Assembly (NCBI GenBank): GCA_045106555.1
Contig: JBGCET010000028.1
Span: forward strand, 1-64,000
DNA length: 64,000 nucleotides
Source: JANQOZ01 sp045106555
GTDB taxonomy: Bacteria; Pseudomonadota; Gammaproteobacteria; Xanthomonadales; SZUA-38
Direction: 5' to 3'
The translations under genes and the position numbers were made by a program. The notes under the pieces are model-generated. The model had not been told where the DNA came from. It worked only from the letters and a program-made list of their open reading frames with translations, and did no database searches. Of this stretch, positions 33,222-42,796 are shown one piece after another; position 1 is the stretch's first letter, and each line of letters starts with the position of its first letter.

Positions 33222-34855
33222 TACAGGTTTTCCTCCAGTTTCTGGGCCAGCTCTGACACCTTGCCAGCCGCCGCACTCAACTCTCGTAGCGTGCTCTCCA
33301 GCTCAACGTAAAACGGCGAACTGGGGGACAGACCTCCCAAAGTTTCATCAGCCTGCCCGGACAACGCATTGAGGCTTTTCACCAGGGCCGGCAGGTCGCT
33401 GCTGGCGGCGTTAAGATTACCGGCCGCTGAGGCCACCGCATTTAGCACCAGCGAAAGCTCGGCGGGTATGCTCTGAGCTTCATCACTGGCCACCATACTG
33501 CCAATGTCTCCGAGTAACTGTGTACCGGCCTGGATTAATTCATCCAACGGCAACTCGCTCAAATTCCGTACCAGGGTCTGAACATTGTTGGTCAAGGCCT
33601 GGCTGCTGGAAGGGATGGACGGAAACTGCGGATAGGGCCTGGCGTCCATATTAATGCTGGCGTTTTCCAGTTCAGGCTTCATCACCAGGTCCAGACGTTT
33701 GGCACCGGTGAGCAAATTCGCCGACGCCAACTGCGCGCGAATGCCGGACTGCACCCAATAATTGAGGCCGTCTCGAAGCTCATCCAGAGACAACCCTTCA
33801 AAACCCACCCGAGATGGCTGAAGCTGAAAAATGGCGTAAATTCGATCCGGTGAGTCTGGGCCGGTGGTTGGTTCATAAACCACGTCCAGCACGTTGCCAA
33901 GCTTAATGCCGTCGAACATCACCGGCGCCCCCGGTCTAAGTCCGTTAACCGATTCTGTCAGTTCCGCGATGAATCGATGATCCTCGGCGTGTGCGGGATC
34001 GTAGAACAAACTTTCGTTCGCGTCGCGACGGTGTCGGTAGATAGGAAACGTCTCGCCATCGGTTTCAATGGGCTGCGCCAAATCACCGCCAATGGACTCA
34101 AATGCAATACCCCCCGACAACAGGGCATCAAAGGACTCAAAGTGCACGTTGAAACCGTCCGCATCAGCAATGACATCCAACCCGGACACATTCCAAAAGC
34201 GCGTATTGCGATTGATAAATTGATCGAACGGCGCCTCAACAAAGCCTTCAAACGTAATAAACCGGCCATCTTCGCTTAGGTCTCTTCGCTCAACCTGACC
34301 CACTCTGAGCTGTCGATAATAAATAGGCGCGCCAATATGAATGGACCCGGCGTAGTCGGTCGTAAGACGAACGTGCAATCCCGGTGTACCCGGGTCTGTC
34401 TGTGGAGGATCACTGAGCCCAACGAACGCCAACTTGCGCTGTTGGGGTTCCGCGGTCCATTCAACCTCTATATAAGCGCCGGACAAAATGGTTCCCAGGC
34501 CAGACACTGCGCCGCCGTCAAAACGCGCCCTGACCACCCAAAACCGTGTGGTTTCCCCCAGAAACCTGTCGACGCTGCGGTCCATACGGGCATACACCAC
34601 CACAGACGCAAGGTCTTCCGACAGCTCCACCTTTTCCACCACACCCACCACCACGCCCAGGTGTTTGATCTGGGTTTTTTCGGCCTGCAGGCCGGACCCA
34701 CTGGAAAACTGAATTTCCACCAAGGGGCCACGCTCCTGGTACGTTTGCCAAGCTACCGCCAACGACAGAACGATCGCTAACAGTGGTATCAGCCAGATTA
34801 CCGAAAGGCGGGCGCCGGGCGTGGTGACCTTTGGCCTCTCAATCGTTTCGTCCAA
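33221..34855 (-). CDS. pqiB: PqiB-like MCE protein
   Basis: A 544-residue membrane-anchored protein with one N-terminal transmembrane helix (about 17-38) and three MCE domains, starting around residues 45 (GPLVEIQFSSGSGL), 160 (VRLTTDYAGSIHIGAPIYYR) and 285 (AELTESVNGLRPGAPVMFDG), then a long helical C-terminal region. E. coli PqiB hexamers form a needle-like tunnel that carries lipid between membranes. The gene overlaps both pqiA2 (17 bp) and pqiC (1 bp). Confidence 0.93.
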   Translation of the reverse strand: MDETIERPKVTTPGARLSVIWLIPLLAIVLSLAVAWQTYQERGPLVEIQFSSGSGLQAEKTQIKHLGVVVGVVEKVELSEDLASVVVYARMDRSVDRFLGETTRFWVVRARFDGGAVSGLGTILSGAYIEVEWTAEPQQRKLAFVGLSDPPQTDPGTPGLHVRLTTDYAGSIHIGAPIYYRQLRVGQVERRDLSEDGRFITFEGFVEAPFDQFINRNTRFWNVSGLDVIADADGFNVHFESFDALLSGGIAFESIGGDLAQPIETDGETFPIYRHRRDANESLFYDPAHAEDHRFIAELTESVNGLRPGAPVMFDGIKLGNVLDVVYEPTTGPDSPDRIYAIFQLQPSRVGFEGLSLDELRDGLNYWVQSGIRAQLASANLLTGAKRLDLVMKPELENASINMDARPYPQFPSIPSSSQALTNNVQTLVRNLSELPLDELIQAGTQLLGDIGSMVASDEAQSIPAELSLVLNAVASAAGNLNAASSDLPALVKSLNALSGQADETLGGLSPSSPFYVELESTLRELSAAAGKVSELAQKLEENL

Positions 34856-35477
34856 ACCGACCTCCGTTTTCCTTTGACCTAAGCGATGGATCCCAGATCA
34901 GCCGGGGGTCCAGCGCCATGGCTGACAACATGGTCAGCGCAACGGACACAGCAAAGGCGACGACACCTGGGCCAGGTTTTATTGTCATTACCGCCCCCAG
35001 TTGAATCAACGCCGCTAGCGCTGCGACCACAAATACATCAATCATCGACCAGCGTCCGATCAGTTCAATGGCCTGATGGGCTCGATGGCGCCGGTGATCG
35101 TCCCCTATCGCGCCACGCTGAACCGACATGGCCAGCCAGGCGATAATAGCGAATTTCGATACTGGCACTAAGATACTGGCGGCAAACACTACAAACGCCA
35201 CCACATAACTACCGTGGTGAATCAGCGCTACAACTCCGCCTACGATGGTGGAATCGGCACCACTACCCAGGGTCTCAGTGCGCATGATGGGCAGCAGGTT
35301 TCCTGGGATGTAGGCAATGACGCCAGCTAGCCAAAGCGCCCAGACACGCTGCACACTGTTGGGCAATCGAGAGTGAACTGGCGTTCCGCAGGTGGCACAT
35401 TTGGAGTTTGGCTCATCGGTGATCTCCCGACACACTCGGCAAACCGCCCAGCCTTTCTGCAGAGCCGTTGTTGTCAT
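34839..35477 (-). CDS. PqiA-like membrane protein, second half
   Basis: A 212-residue inner-membrane protein. It opens with a zinc-ribbon-like pair, CRVC and CATC, then four transmembrane helices; ALWLAGVIAYIPGNLLPIM is the conserved PqiA first-helix region. E. coli PqiA is one chain of about 417 residues with two such modules. Here the second module is a separate gene whose start overlaps the stop of the first-module gene by four bases. Intact reading and its own zinc motif argue for a functional split, not a frameshift. Confidence 0.85.
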   Translation of the reverse strand: MTTTALQKGWAVCRVCREITDEPNSKCATCGTPVHSRLPNSVQRVWALWLAGVIAYIPGNLLPIMRTETLGSGADSTIVGGVVALIHHGSYVVAFVVFAASILVPVSKFAIIAWLAMSVQRGAIGDDHRRHRAHQAIELIGRWSMIDVFVVAALAALIQLGAVMTIKPGPGVVAFAVSVALTMLSAMALDPRLIWDPSLRSKENGGRFGRND

Positions 35478-36142
35478 GGCGCCCTATCACCCCGAGCTAG
35501 CGACCAGGCTGAGTCACGGCACAACACGTTGGCGTTATAGCTAATCACCAGCACTAACACCGCCAGAGCCCAAAACGCAGGACCCACGCTAATGGTGGCC
35601 AGCTTGCCAATTTTAACCAGCGACACCACGACTCCGAGCATAAAAATCTCGACCATCGCCCAGGGTTCCAATTGCTGTGCGAGGCGAAATACCGTTTTCC
35701 AGGCCGAGTTCAAAACCTTGCCTCTGCGAAGCTGTGAAAAAACGCCAATGAGCAGTGTGTTGCGAATGACCGGCAACACCAGCGTCAACATGGCCGCCGC
35801 TATCGCCATCAGCGGCATGCCGCTGTCCCACAACACCTTGATCGCGTCCAACACGGAAATTTGATTCGCCAGACCGGAGCGCTCCATGGACAGAAACGGA
35901 AAGGAAATGGCGCATAGCAGCAACACCAGCGATGCCACCAGTGAAGCCAATGCGCGATCGGTGCTGTCTTTTTTGCGGGTTAAAAGCACTGCGTGACAAC
36001 GACCACAATGGGCTACATCACCATCGCGAAGGTCAGGCTTCTGCCACAGGGTGTCGCAATGTTCACAGGCCACGTAGTGGCGATTGATTTCGGCCCGACT
36101 GAGCGGCAATTGTGTACTCTTTGTTTGTTCCACAGACGTCAC
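35474..36142 (-). CDS. PqiA-like membrane protein, first half
   Basis: A 222-residue protein that begins the pqi operon. The zinc-ribbon-like motifs are CEHC and CGRC (about residues 27-49), followed by the helix pair with ASLVLLLCAISFPFLSME, matching the first module of PqiA, and three further transmembrane segments. PqiA is the inner-membrane partner thought to feed lipid to PqiB. The downstream order (second half, pqiB, pqiC, all overlapping) is that of E. coli pqiABC. Confidence 0.85.
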   Translation of the reverse strand: MTSVEQTKSTQLPLSRAEINRHYVACEHCDTLWQKPDLRDGDVAHCGRCHAVLLTRKKDSTDRALASLVASLVLLLCAISFPFLSMERSGLANQISVLDAIKVLWDSGMPLMAIAAAMLTLVLPVIRNTLLIGVFSQLRRGKVLNSAWKTVFRLAQQLEPWAMVEIFMLGVVVSLVKIGKLATISVGPAFWALAVLVLVISYNANVLCRDSAWSLARGDRAP

Positions 36143-36250
36143 AAAAGCGTCGCTCCCTGCAGATTGATTTTGAGTGTTACTGGCGTCCTCTTTAAGGGCA
36201 CCATGCTAGGTAATTTGTAGCATAAACGTTGCTAAGCCGCAGAACACGAT

Positions 36251-36260
36251 CGACCCCATT
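36251..36260 (+). repeat. Isolated GACCCCATT motif
   Basis: cgaccccatt, followed by tgctag, sits in the short gap between pqiA and the hybrid kinase stop. It resembles the core of the repeats at 8-13 kb but is too short to be sure. Confidence 0.3.
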
Positions 36261-36262
36261 TG

Positions 36263-38920
36263 CTAGGCTGGTTCACCTTGACCTGGCCGCGGCAATAATT
36301 TCCCCAATGCCGCCGCGACTTCCACTGCAGTAAACGGCTTTTGCAACATCTGAAAATCTATCGAGCTTTGGTCATGATCGATAAACCCACTCATTAGAAC
36401 TATCCGGATGTCTTTCGACTGCTGTTGTGCCCATTGCGCCAGCTGAACACCATTGAGGTCACCCGGCATCCTGATATCCGTGAGAAGAAAGTCGTAGATG
36501 CCATTATCTTTCAATCGATCCTGGGCCTCGCGGCCTGAAGCAACCCTCACCACGTCCAATTTCAGTGTCGCCAGCATGCGCTGTAGGACACCTGCCACCA
36601 TATCGTTGTCTTCAACTAACAGCATGCGCAATCCACTGAAATCAAAAGACCGTCGCGGTCTTTCCACTGCACCGGACACTGGCTTCAATGCTTCCACCGG
36701 CAACACCAGCTCAACCACTGTTCCGTCCCCTGGGCGACTGGTCATTCGAAGATCTCCGCCGCTTTGTTTGACAAACCCATAGACCGAACTCAACCCAAGC
36801 CCAGATCCGGCATGCAAATCCTTTGTGGTGTAAAACGGCTCAATTGCGTGCTCAAGTTCAGATTCACTCATGCCCATGCCATCGTCCGTCAGCTGAATCA
36901 GCAGGTACTGGCCGTTTTTTATATCTTCTGACCAGCATTTGCCCGAATCGTCTATACGGATGACCGCCGCCGATAGCGTCACTGTACCGCCGTTGGGCAT
37001 AGCGTCAGCGGCGTTGCTTATGAGATTCAACAACGAGGTGGTTAACAGTGCCGGGTCCACCACAATCGCCGAGTTCTTGCTGTTGTCGCGGAGTACCAGC
37101 TGGTTTTCCTCACCAAGCGCAAACGCCAGCAACGTCTCAGTAGATTCTAGGTAGTGACTGAATTGAACCTGTTTTGCTGCCAGCTCTTGCTGCCGTGTGT
37201 AGGTTAAAAGCTGGCGCAAAATTTTGGCGCCATGGTCAAGAGATTGATTGGACAACTGCAAAGCGCTGGATTTCTCGCCCTCGGTCACCGCGGCGCTGCC
37301 GATCACTTCATTACTACTGGCCACAACTTGCAGGAGGTTATTAAAATCGTGAGCCACGTTACCGACCAACATGCCAATGGCATCAACGCGTTTTCCGCGT
37401 TCAAGCTCGCGAGTCATTTGTTCCTGAGCGTCCAGGTTCTTTCGGAGCTCGGTGGTTTTTTCTTCCACCTGACGCTGCAACTCTTGGTTCCGAAGGGTAT
37501 TTTCAGCCAGCCGGCGTCGCTCAGCTCGACGACGGATTTGCAGCACAACCAGCAGCGACCCTAACAACGAAGCACCGGTGACCAGGAAAAGAAACAGGCG
37601 GTTCATTCGCCGATCAGCCTGCTGTTGACGCAATTGAGCTTGCGCAAATTCTTCGGCTTTTTGCAGGTCAAAGGTTCGCTTAGCCGCAGTCAACTTGGCT
37701 TGAAAAAACTCAGCGCGGGTGGTCGAAGCTAACGCATCGCGATTTTCGTCAGCATCCATGAAGGCCCGCAACACCTCCAATGCCCTCTGCTCTCCTGCCT
37801 GAAGTAGGGTTGCCTCTAAAAGCAATCGGTTAAATCGCACCCGCTTTGCGGGCACTGGTTCAACGTTAGGATCGACATTGCTCAACTGAGCCAAAGCCCC
37901 CGCATAGTCTCCCTGCAGAATCATGACTTCAGCCAGACTTAGGTACACCGCAGTCACTTCATGGGCCTGATCGAACAGCAGCTCCAAAGCTTCATTGCCA
38001 TTAGTCAGTGCGTCGTCCAAACGACCGAGATCGCGCAATGTGTCGGCGTAGATCAAATAGGCAGAGCCCAGCATCAATGGAGTGGTGTCTATTCCCTGCT
38101 GAATGAAACGCTCCAAACCCCTGATCGCCTGCTGGGGATTACCGGCCACTCGGATGAGTTCCAGGTCATGCAGCTGCAGTGAACCATGAACCAGTGAATC
38201 GGGTTTTCGCTCTATGACCGGGCGAAGCTGGTCCAGGGTCTCACGAGCAGCCGCGAAGTCTTTCAGCGTTATGAGAATAACGATGAGGTTATTGCCCGCG
38301 TATAGCGTGATCTCATCGTCCTGGCGTCTGAGCGCACTGAACAGCAGTTGCTCATATAAATCAACCGCCTGAGCCGCCTGGCCGTTTTCGTTCAGCGCCA
38401 CCGCGTAGCCAATTTGAGACCTTGCTACCAGACTTTCTGGAACCCCCAAATTATCTCGTTCGAACAACAGGCCGAACGCGTTGAGGCTTTCCTCTCTTCG
38501 ACCGGCGATCAGCAGCAGAACCGCATCCAGGGCATCTGTTCGGAATGCTAGCTGGGGCAATTCATTGCGATTGATCAAGGGTTTCAAAGCATTGATGTTA
38601 GATCGGCTTTGATTGAATCGCCCCAAACGCATCTCAGCCATCGCCTCAACAAATCGAGCCTTGAGCACTAACGGATCACCGGCGCCTAACGACTCCCCCA
38701 CCAATGCGTATACGTTTTGGACCAATTCCAAGCGTGCTTCGTAGTCCGGCTTTATTTCCAACAATGCGTCGTCAATTGCTGCGTTAAGCTCGCCCTGGCC
38801 AGAGGTTGCGGCAGATGATGTTGTGCATAGAAACACGCATAGAAAAATCACGATCGCTGCAATGCTGAAAACACCACAGTCTTGACGAGCCCCGAAATTA
38901 TTCGCTCTCAAATGGGCCAT
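36263..38920 (-). CDS. TPR-containing hybrid sensor histidine kinase
   Basis: An 885-residue hybrid kinase. In order: signal anchor (about 18-37), a helical TPR-like periplasmic region (about 45-430), one transmembrane helix (442-461), a coiled coil (about 465-510), a phospho-acceptor helix with H524 in NVAHDFNNLL, an ATPase domain with N636 (SNAADAM), DDGMGM (679-684) and GSGLGLSSV, and a C-terminal receiver with D815 (LLTDIRMP) and K861. The AHDFNN type of acceptor is typical of NtrB/hybrid kinases. No cognate DNA-binding regulator is adjacent, so the output is unknown. Confidence 0.9.
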   Translation of the reverse strand: MAHLRANNFGARQDCGVFSIAAIVIFLCVFLCTTSSAATSGQGELNAAIDDALLEIKPDYEARLELVQNVYALVGESLGAGDPLVLKARFVEAMAEMRLGRFNQSRSNINALKPLINRNELPQLAFRTDALDAVLLLIAGRREESLNAFGLLFERDNLGVPESLVARSQIGYAVALNENGQAAQAVDLYEQLLFSALRRQDDEITLYAGNNLIVILITLKDFAAARETLDQLRPVIERKPDSLVHGSLQLHDLELIRVAGNPQQAIRGLERFIQQGIDTTPLMLGSAYLIYADTLRDLGRLDDALTNGNEALELLFDQAHEVTAVYLSLAEVMILQGDYAGALAQLSNVDPNVEPVPAKRVRFNRLLLEATLLQAGEQRALEVLRAFMDADENRDALASTTRAEFFQAKLTAAKRTFDLQKAEEFAQAQLRQQQADRRMNRLFLFLVTGASLLGSLLVVLQIRRRAERRRLAENTLRNQELQRQVEEKTTELRKNLDAQEQMTRELERGKRVDAIGMLVGNVAHDFNNLLQVVASSNEVIGSAAVTEGEKSSALQLSNQSLDHGAKILRQLLTYTRQQELAAKQVQFSHYLESTETLLAFALGEENQLVLRDNSKNSAIVVDPALLTTSLLNLISNAADAMPNGGTVTLSAAVIRIDDSGKCWSEDIKNGQYLLIQLTDDGMGMSESELEHAIEPFYTTKDLHAGSGLGLSSVYGFVKQSGGDLRMTSRPGDGTVVELVLPVEALKPVSGAVERPRRSFDFSGLRMLLVEDNDMVAGVLQRMLATLKLDVVRVASGREAQDRLKDNGIYDFLLTDIRMPGDLNGVQLAQWAQQQSKDIRIVLMSGFIDHDQSSIDFQMLQKPFTAVEVAAALGKLLPRPGQGEPA

Positions 38921-39194
38921 AAAAAGTATGAAATGGTTTGATCCAATTGCAATGACCGCGCAACCTTCTGCCAGAAAACCGCGACATTCTGCCGAAGTGC
39001 ACTAGCGTTTGGCAGGATCGATGAATGGACGACTCTAGCACCTCAATACTATGGCGTATAGAAATGTGACGTATCTGTAACTTGAATCGATGCTCGGAAC
39101 GATCGACCGGGAAAATTGGCCAAAACACCACGAATCCCTTTGGTAAAAATGGCGCCTGTTATGATGCAGATCAGGTCACTGGGGAGTTTGCTTG

Positions 39195-41369
39195 ATGTCA
39201 CAACGCCCGATAGGCGGCGGAGCGCGAAAAGTCCTTTACACATTGAAAACGGTTCGCCGAATGGGGATAGGGCGCGCGACCAAAGCTCTGCGCTCCAATA
39301 ACGCCTGCAAAGCCTGTGGCTACGGCATGGGCGGCCAACGAGGCGGCATGACCAACGAACAGGGCGAGTTTCCAGCAGTCTGCAATAAAAGCGTTCAAGC
39401 CCAATCAACCGATGTACAGCCGGCGATTCCAAAAGAGATTTTTCATCGCCATACACTTTGCGAACTGCAAGACTTAAGTGCCAAGGACTTGGAACATCTC
39501 GGTCGCTTAGGAGACCCGCTACACAAGCCGGCAGGCTCCGATCACTACCAGGTAATTGACTGGGATAGCGCGATGGCGCTGGCGGCTACAAAAATGAGAG
39601 CCTGCCAGCCCGAACGGAGTTTTTTTTACGCCTCCGGTCGCTCATCCAATGAAGCGGGGTTTCTGTTTCAGTTGTTCGCCCGCGCCTTCGGCACCAACAA
39701 CGTCACTAACTGCTCGTACTATTGCCATCAGGCCACCGGCATTGGCCTGGAATCTACGGTAGGCACCGGGACGGCCACCGTAGAGCTAGACGATTTGGAC
39801 CGCTGCGATTTGATTTTTGTTATCGGCGCCAATCCGGCATCGAACCATCCGCGCTTTATCCACAAGCTAAAGGCCCTCCGAGATCGGGGCGGTCATGTGG
39901 TGATGATTAACCCGGCAGTAGAACCTGGACTGGTGAAATTTGCCTTACCTAAAAGTCCGCGCTCATTGCTCTCGGGTGGCAGTGATATTGCCTCACATTA
40001 TCTGCAGCCACGTATTGGAGGCGATATCGCTTTGTTACTGGCGCTGGCTAAACACGTTGTGGATGCTGGCTGTCACAACACTCAATTTCTAGACGAATAT
40101 ACGAACGGCGCCGATGACTATCTAGCTCAGGTTCAGTCGTTATCCTGGGATACTTTGCTGGAAAATTGCGGCGTTGAGCGAGCGAACGTTGAGAAGGTCG
40201 GTGATGTCTACGCCAAATCAAACCACGCGGTGTTTGCTTGGGGTATGGGCGTCACCCATCACCTGCACGGCGTAGAAAACATCGAGGCCATTGCTGCGCT
40301 TGCGCTGCTGCGCGGCATGATAGGGCGGCCTGGCGCCGGGTTATTGCCGCTACGAGGCCATTCCAATGTTCAAGGTATTGGCACCATTGGCGTTAAACCG
40401 GTTTTACCCGCGCACATCAATGCTCGTTTGGAAAAAAAACTAGGACTAAAGATCCCAGAGCAACAAGGCCTGGATACCGTTGCTGCACTCCACGCTGCTC
40501 ATGCCGGAGAAATGGACTGCGCGGTGTTGATGGGAGGCAATCTGTTTGGCGCCAGTCCAAACAAACCGTGGATCGAACAGGCACTCAATCGCATAGGCTT
40601 CAGGATCAGTCTGACCACCACGTTGAATCAAAGTCACGTTCGCGGCATTAACGACAGCGAAATGCTGGTATTGCCGGTGACCGCTCGCGACGAAGAGTGG
40701 GAGCCCACAACCCAGGAATCCATGTTCAACTACGTGCGACTCAGCGACGGCGGAATTAGAAGGCTGAAAAACGTGCGCCCAGAGGTCGCCATATTGGCCG
40801 ACTTGGCACACCGAGTGCTGCCAGACAGCCCAATCGATTTCAGCGCGTTTGCCAAACATCGCCATATCCGCCACGCCATTGCCGAAGTAGTCCCCGGGAT
40901 GGAGGCACTGAAAGATATTGACGTTGCCAAAAAGGAATTCCATATCCGCAATCGATTAATGCATACGCCGAAGTTTCATACCGATAATGGCAAAGCCACC
41001 CTACCGATTGTTCAGCCACCGGCCCTGAAGTTGCCCAAGGGGCGCTTCCATCTGGCCACCATTCGTAGCGAAGGCCAGTTCAACACCATGATCTACGAAG
41101 AGCATGACAGCTACCGCAATGTCCCCCATCGCTGGTCGGTGTTAATGGGCCCGGCAGACCTGTGCGCAAACGCTCTATCACCCGGCGACCACGTCACCCT
41201 CAGGTCCGATCATGGCGTGATGGAAGACGTGCAGGTTTTCCCCTTCGAACTTGGGCCAGGCGACCTGCTGGCTTATTTCCCCGAAGCCAACTGTCTGACG
41301 GGCTTTGCGGTTGATCCTCGCAGTCGCACGCCGGCGTTTAAATCCGTTCAGGTTTGGCTGGATAGGTAA
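39195..41369 (+). CDS. Molybdopterin oxidoreductase, YdeP/FdhF-like
   Basis: A 724-residue enzyme of the DMSO-reductase superfamily. Near the N-terminus C38, C41 and C63 may help bind a 4Fe-4S cluster. The metal region SYYCHQATGIGLES and the segment CDLIFVIGANPASNHPRF match my memory of E. coli YdeP. The C-terminal molybdopterin-binding domain is present (SEGQFNTMIYEEHDSYRN). YdeP-type proteins are linked to acid resistance and formate-type chemistry, but the reaction here is unknown. The ATG at 39195 follows ggggagtttgct. No FdhD or other partner gene is adjacent. Confidence 0.85.
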   Translation: MSQRPIGGGARKVLYTLKTVRRMGIGRATKALRSNNACKACGYGMGGQRGGMTNEQGEFPAVCNKSVQAQSTDVQPAIPKEIFHRHTLCELQDLSAKDLEHLGRLGDPLHKPAGSDHYQVIDWDSAMALAATKMRACQPERSFFYASGRSSNEAGFLFQLFARAFGTNNVTNCSYYCHQATGIGLESTVGTGTATVELDDLDRCDLIFVIGANPASNHPRFIHKLKALRDRGGHVVMINPAVEPGLVKFALPKSPRSLLSGGSDIASHYLQPRIGGDIALLLALAKHVVDAGCHNTQFLDEYTNGADDYLAQVQSLSWDTLLENCGVERANVEKVGDVYAKSNHAVFAWGMGVTHHLHGVENIEAIAALALLRGMIGRPGAGLLPLRGHSNVQGIGTIGVKPVLPAHINARLEKKLGLKIPEQQGLDTVAALHAAHAGEMDCAVLMGGNLFGASPNKPWIEQALNRIGFRISLTTTLNQSHVRGINDSEMLVLPVTARDEEWEPTTQESMFNYVRLSDGGIRRLKNVRPEVAILADLAHRVLPDSPIDFSAFAKHRHIRHAIAEVVPGMEALKDIDVAKKEFHIRNRLMHTPKFHTDNGKATLPIVQPPALKLPKGRFHLATIRSEGQFNTMIYEEHDSYRNVPHRWSVLMGPADLCANALSPGDHVTLRSDHGVMEDVQVFPFELGPGDLLAYFPEANCLTGFAVDPRSRTPAFKSVQVWLDR

Positions 41370-41401
41370 TCATTCGCGAACCGTCGACCGGACACTGGTG
41401 T

Positions 41402-42502
41402 TCACAGGTTCGCGCCTGTGCGCGATATCAGGTTGTTAATGAGCGTTTTTGCCACCGACTCGGGAAACGTGGCATCGCTGACCATCAGGTTCATCTCAAT
41501 TTTTCCACCGGGTCTGCCAATCCGAAAACCTCGGCTGCTATTGCCCGGTCCCTCAAGCAAATCCCAGTTCACCATGTAGACGTTGTCTCCAAGACCCTTT
41601 GCGGGCTGATAGTCGTCAAAACGTATCCTCTCCTCATTCAGAGGGTCCGCACTGAACTGTAGGGCCAACGTCACCCGGTAGAGCCCCTGGCGAAGTGTGC
41701 CCCGATATTCACAAACAGAACCACTTGTGCTCGGCCTTGCCGTCATGCGCTCGCCGGCAGTGCCTCCCATCAGGGAGGTGAGCGTCGCCGGATCGAAAAC
41801 ACACGGGTCCAGCGTCGGTCCTTGTTTGGGAAGCTCAGCGACAGGCTCAACCAGCGAACCTGGTACGCTGCCAAACAGCTTGTGGCCCAACTGGCGCATC
41901 TGAGCTTCTGAGGTCTTTAGGCCAATGACCGTTACCAACATACGATCAGTCTGAAGGTCAAAGCCCATGCCAAAAAGCCGGGGGTTGGCTGAATTCCAGG
42001 TTGGATCTTTGATCAGCGTCGCGTTGGCGCCGGGCCCCGCAAAAGGCTCCAATACTGCCGGCACATCCATGTTGTATTGAATCTCGCTGAGCATTGGCGC
42101 TTCAGCCAGCGGCATCCGTTGAATTTTGAGCGCAAATCCCGCATTAACCGACCATTCGCATTCATCCGCGGTGACCCGCCTGCGCTGCAAGGCTTTTCCC
42201 GCAACAATACCGTCGACTGACGCTCGCGCATCAGCATCTGACAACCATGGGCAATTGGGCGTTTGCGGCGCTATTGCTGCTGACGATGAATAGGCAGTGG
42301 ACAGATCAATCGGTGTAGTTGCCAGAGAGCTTGCTGATGCATTGGCATCACCTGCCGCCGCCGCTCTAGTCGCCAATTGATCTGCACCAATGGATGGGGT
42401 TTGAGGTTCCTGTTCATCGCTGCAAGCGCTGATACAAAATACTGCTGTGATTGCGCAAGTTCGGAAAATCCGCAAACCGACGTGGCGAGTTATATCCATC
42501 AT
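41402..42502 (-). CDS. Lipoprotein with two similar domains, unknown function
   Basis: A 366-residue lipoprotein with lipobox CISAC (cysteine near residue 27). After an Ala/Ser-rich linker come two domains each opening with a Cys-containing segment and a short Leu-x-x-Leu helix: NCPWLSDADARASVDG (about 82) and DPCVFDPATLTSLMGG (about 231). The second of each pair is followed by a CEW or CEYRG strand. This suggests an internal duplication of about 150 residues. I do not recognise the family; a sensor-like or binding role at the membrane is possible. Start supported by caaggga. Confidence 0.7.
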   Translation of the reverse strand: MMDITRHVGLRIFRTCAITAVFCISACSDEQEPQTPSIGADQLATRAAAAGDANASASSLATTPIDLSTAYSSSAAIAPQTPNCPWLSDADARASVDGIVAGKALQRRRVTADECEWSVNAGFALKIQRMPLAEAPMLSEIQYNMDVPAVLEPFAGPGANATLIKDPTWNSANPRLFGMGFDLQTDRMLVTVIGLKTSEAQMRQLGHKLFGSVPGSLVEPVAELPKQGPTLDPCVFDPATLTSLMGGTAGERMTARPSTSGSVCEYRGTLRQGLYRVTLALQFSADPLNEERIRFDDYQPAKGLGDNVYMVNWDLLEGPGNSSRGFRIGRPGGKIEMNLMVSDATFPESVAKTLINNLISRTGANL

Positions 42503-42796
42503 TCATTTTCCCTTGTAGACTTTTGGCCGCACTGTTAAGCCGTGACACTGACCGGCGGCCTGGTACGCTGCACTAACGTTGGATGAGTGGTGTTGGCACA
42601 TCCAGCATTTTAGCGCACAGAGTACGGGATGCTTTAGGAGCAGCGGAATTAGAGGCTTAGTTTGCTCGGTTTTGGTATGCTGCGCGCGGCTCAAGGCGTC
42701 ATCCATGGGCCTTCGCAGGTTAGCTTTTGCCCGGCTCGGACAAATACCGACATCGGCCAGGCCCGCCCTTTTTTTCTTTCTACCCGGTACAAGCCT

